Shown here piece after piece: positions 6,188 to 7,137 of a DNA stretch of 7,137 nt. The DNA comes from Bacteroidota bacterium (GTDB lineage Bacteria; Bacteroidota; Bacteroidia; Chitinophagales; Chitinophagaceae), in contig JAPLER010000209.1 in NCBI GenBank assembly GCA_026391115.1, positions 1 through 7,137 of the forward strand, read 5' to 3'. The notes under the pieces are model-generated. The model ran no database searches and was not told the DNA's origin. It was given only the letters and a program-made list of their open reading frames with translations. The position numbers and the translations under genes are program-made. Within the stretch, counting starts at the first letter, position 1; each line of letters starts with the position of its first letter.

Positions 6188-6754
6188 CTATAAATTTATC
6201 CAATTTTTTTCTAGGCAAGCCCTAATTTGCAATTTAGCTCTATGCATTAATACCCAATAGTTTTGTGTTGTAATACCTAATGTTTCACAAATATCATTTG
6301 TCTCAATATCTTCCAAATACTTCATAGAAAAAACCGATTGCTGAATAGCTTTTAACTTGCTTTTGCATTTAGATAGAATGCTGTAAAATTCTTTGGTATC
6401 AATCGTATTACTACTATCAATATTCCATTCTTGGGCTTTTGTATTCTCTTTAAAATGTCCATCATCTCCAAAAAATAAATCATCATTTTCGTCATTTCCA
6501 GCAAGAACTTCTTTATGGGTTGATGCCTTTCGGTAGTAGTCAATAATTTTATTTTTGCAAATGGTATATAGCCAGTTTTTTTCAGATGCAGTACCATTAT
6601 AAGTATCTCTAGCTCGCCAAGCACTCAAAAAAATTTCTTGTACAATATCTTCTGCTTGCGTAGTGCTATTTACCCTTTGTAAAGTAAAAGTATACAGAGC
6701 ATCGCTGTAATTTTCAATCCACTTTTCAGGATTCAGTAATCTATTATTAATCAT
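6188..6754 (-). CDS. ECF-type RNA polymerase sigma-70 factor
   Basis: A sigma factor with region 2 near the N-terminus (WIENYSDALYTFTLQRV, AEDIVQEIFLSAWRA, NWLYTICKNKIIDYYRK) and region 4 near the C-terminus (KSKLKAIQQSVFSMKYLE, ICETLGITTQNYWVLMHRAK). There is no region 1 or 3, so it is an ECF sigma. The linker FFGDDGHF and the tail LQIRACLEKNW resemble a sub-family known as TIGR02943, whose genes are often paired with a small zinc-finger protein, as here. The start is uncertain. I chose ATG at 6754 (188 residues, MINNRLLNPEKW). A TTG at 6775 would add seven residues (195), but TTG starts are rare in this phylum and that base lies in a promoter-like TTACTTTG. An in-frame stop lies further upstream. 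The target regulon is unknown; autoregulation is usual in the class. Confidence 0.88.
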   Translation of the reverse strand: MINNRLLNPEKWIENYSDALYTFTLQRVNSTTQAEDIVQEIFLSAWRARDTYNGTASEKNWLYTICKNKIIDYYRKASTHKEVLAGNDENDDLFFGDDGHFKENTKAQEWNIDSSNTIDTKEFYSILSKCKSKLKAIQQSVFSMKYLEDIETNDICETLGITTQNYWVLMHRAKLQIRACLEKNWINL

Positions 6755-6865
6755 TACAAATTTTTCTGGTGTCAAAGTAAAATGATTATTTTATTTTACA
6801 TTTTTTTATTTAGCCTCATCAACTTTTTAATACGTTACAATGAGAAATAACTATCAAATGATACT

Positions 6866-6879
6866 AACATTTTAATGTT
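6866..6879. repeat. Short palindrome in the divergent promoter region
   Basis: AACATT (6866-6871) and AATGTT (6874-6879) are perfect inverted copies separated by TT. It lies roughly midway between the sigma and infA starts and could be an operator for either. In sequence this A/T-rich, a 6-base arm can arise by chance, so the support is weak. Confidence 0.25.
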
Positions 6880-6933
6880 TTTAATAGTAAAACTAGATTT
6901 ATAGGGTATTTTGTCCACATTTCTTTTTAAAAA

Positions 6934-6966
6934 TTTGTATATTTCAAATCAATTCCTCTACTTTTG
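6934..6966 (+). promoter_or_regulatory. Bacteroidota-type promoter of infA
   Basis: TTTG at 6934-6937 and a perfect TAnnTTTG (TACTTTTG) at 6959-6966 are 21 bases apart, within the spacing known for the primary sigma of this phylum. Transcription would start near 6972-6974, giving a leader of only about 10-12 bases. That leader is nearly all A (A-run 6974-6982), the A-rich leader that replaces a Shine-Dalgarno site in many highly expressed genes of this phylum. Confidence 0.72.
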
Positions 6967-6983
6967 CAATCCCAAAAAAAAAT

Positions 6984-7137
6984 ATGTCTAAACAAAACTT
7001 AATTAAACAAGATGGAATTATTCTAGAAGCCCTGAGTAATGCTATGTTTAAAGTAAGATTGGAAAATGGACACGAAATTTTGGCAACTATTAGCGGTAAA
7101 ATGAGAATGCACTACATTAGAATTTTGCCAGGTGATA
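6984..7137 (+). CDS. infA: Translation initiation factor IF-1, N-terminal part (partial at right edge)
   Basis: The ATG at 6984 opens a frame with 51 full codons before the window ends; IF-1 is usually about 72 residues. The sequence has the hallmark IF-1 blocks EALSNAMFKVRLENGHEILA, then ISGKMRMHYIRILPGD, the OB-fold that binds the 30S A site. The start is fixed by the infA promoter and A-run just upstream and by the normal N-terminus length. In this phylum infA usually leads into rpmJ, rpsM, rpsK, rpsD and rpoA, which would lie beyond the right edge. Having its own promoter here suggests that it begins a transcription unit. Confidence 0.96.
   Translation, partial: MSKQNLIKQDGIILEALSNAMFKVRLENGHEILATISGKMRMHYIRILPGD

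Larger units (their letters stand above)
6755..6983. other. Divergent AT-rich regulatory region between sigma gene and infA
   Basis: This stretch holds the infA promoter (6934-6966) on the + strand and must hold the sigma promoter on the minus strand. On the minus strand, TTGTAACG (6840 to 6833) resembles -35 elements used by some ECF sigmas (TGTAAC). TTACTTTG just before the TTG start is one mismatch from a primary -7 element but lacks a good upstream partner. A small palindrome AACATT-TT-AATGTT lies at 6866-6879. No gene is seen. Confidence 0.5.

Noticed and set aside
6352..6624. A 90-codon minus-strand frame inside the sigma gene
   Set aside because: It is an out-of-frame shadow of the clearly coding ECF sigma frame.
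1..7137. Mobile element, phage or defence island
   Set aside because: No transposase, integrase, terminal inverted repeats with target duplication, toxin or nuclease gene is visible; the genes are ordinary chromosomal ones with uniform base composition.

Overview
The window looks like chromosome from an AT-rich member of the Bacteroidota, most likely near Chitinophagaceae. The evidence is a multicopper oxidase ending in a type IX secretion (T9SS) sorting domain, signal peptides ending in A-Q, a TTTG / TAnnTTTG promoter in front of infA, A-rich leaders in place of Shine-Dalgarno sites, and a low-GC coding style. The family-level placement is an inference from protein style, not from a search.

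Layout, left to right. Bases 2-109 are the 3' end of a gene on the + strand that reads like the C-terminus of an RluA-type pseudouridine synthase. Its 3' region holds a wobble-paired 12-bp inverted repeat (149-199) and an intrinsic terminator (221-256). A gene-free stretch follows to 581. It contains a degenerate tandem array with a 22-bp period (about 275-428) and a second, separate direct repeat (431-483). Next comes an exported S9-family serine peptidase (582-2984), closely similar in its catalytic domain to glutamyl endopeptidases. A 356-bp intergenic region carries an imperfect hairpin, a very strong 18-bp-arm hairpin and a candidate promoter with TTGAAA half-sites. It leads into a two-gene operon: a CueO-like multicopper oxidase with all copper ligands and a T9SS tail (3341-5302), and an exported thioredoxin/peroxiredoxin-like protein with a CxxC motif (5312-5917).

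Converging on that operon from the right, with only 17 bp between the ends, is a minus-strand pair: an ECF sigma factor (6188-6754, or to 6775 with a TTG start) and a tiny zinc-finger anti-sigma-like protein (5935-6186). These two are separated by a single base. A divergent, very AT-rich promoter region separates the sigma gene from infA (IF-1), which begins at 6984 and runs off the window.

The oxidase and thiol protein probably act together in the cell envelope or at the cell surface, and the sigma/anti-sigma pair is a self-contained signalling unit. Whether that sigma controls the neighbouring redox operon cannot be told from sequence alone. I do not see a clearly novel defence or mobile system. 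The most unexplained structure is the 22-bp-period repeat array upstream of the peptidase.
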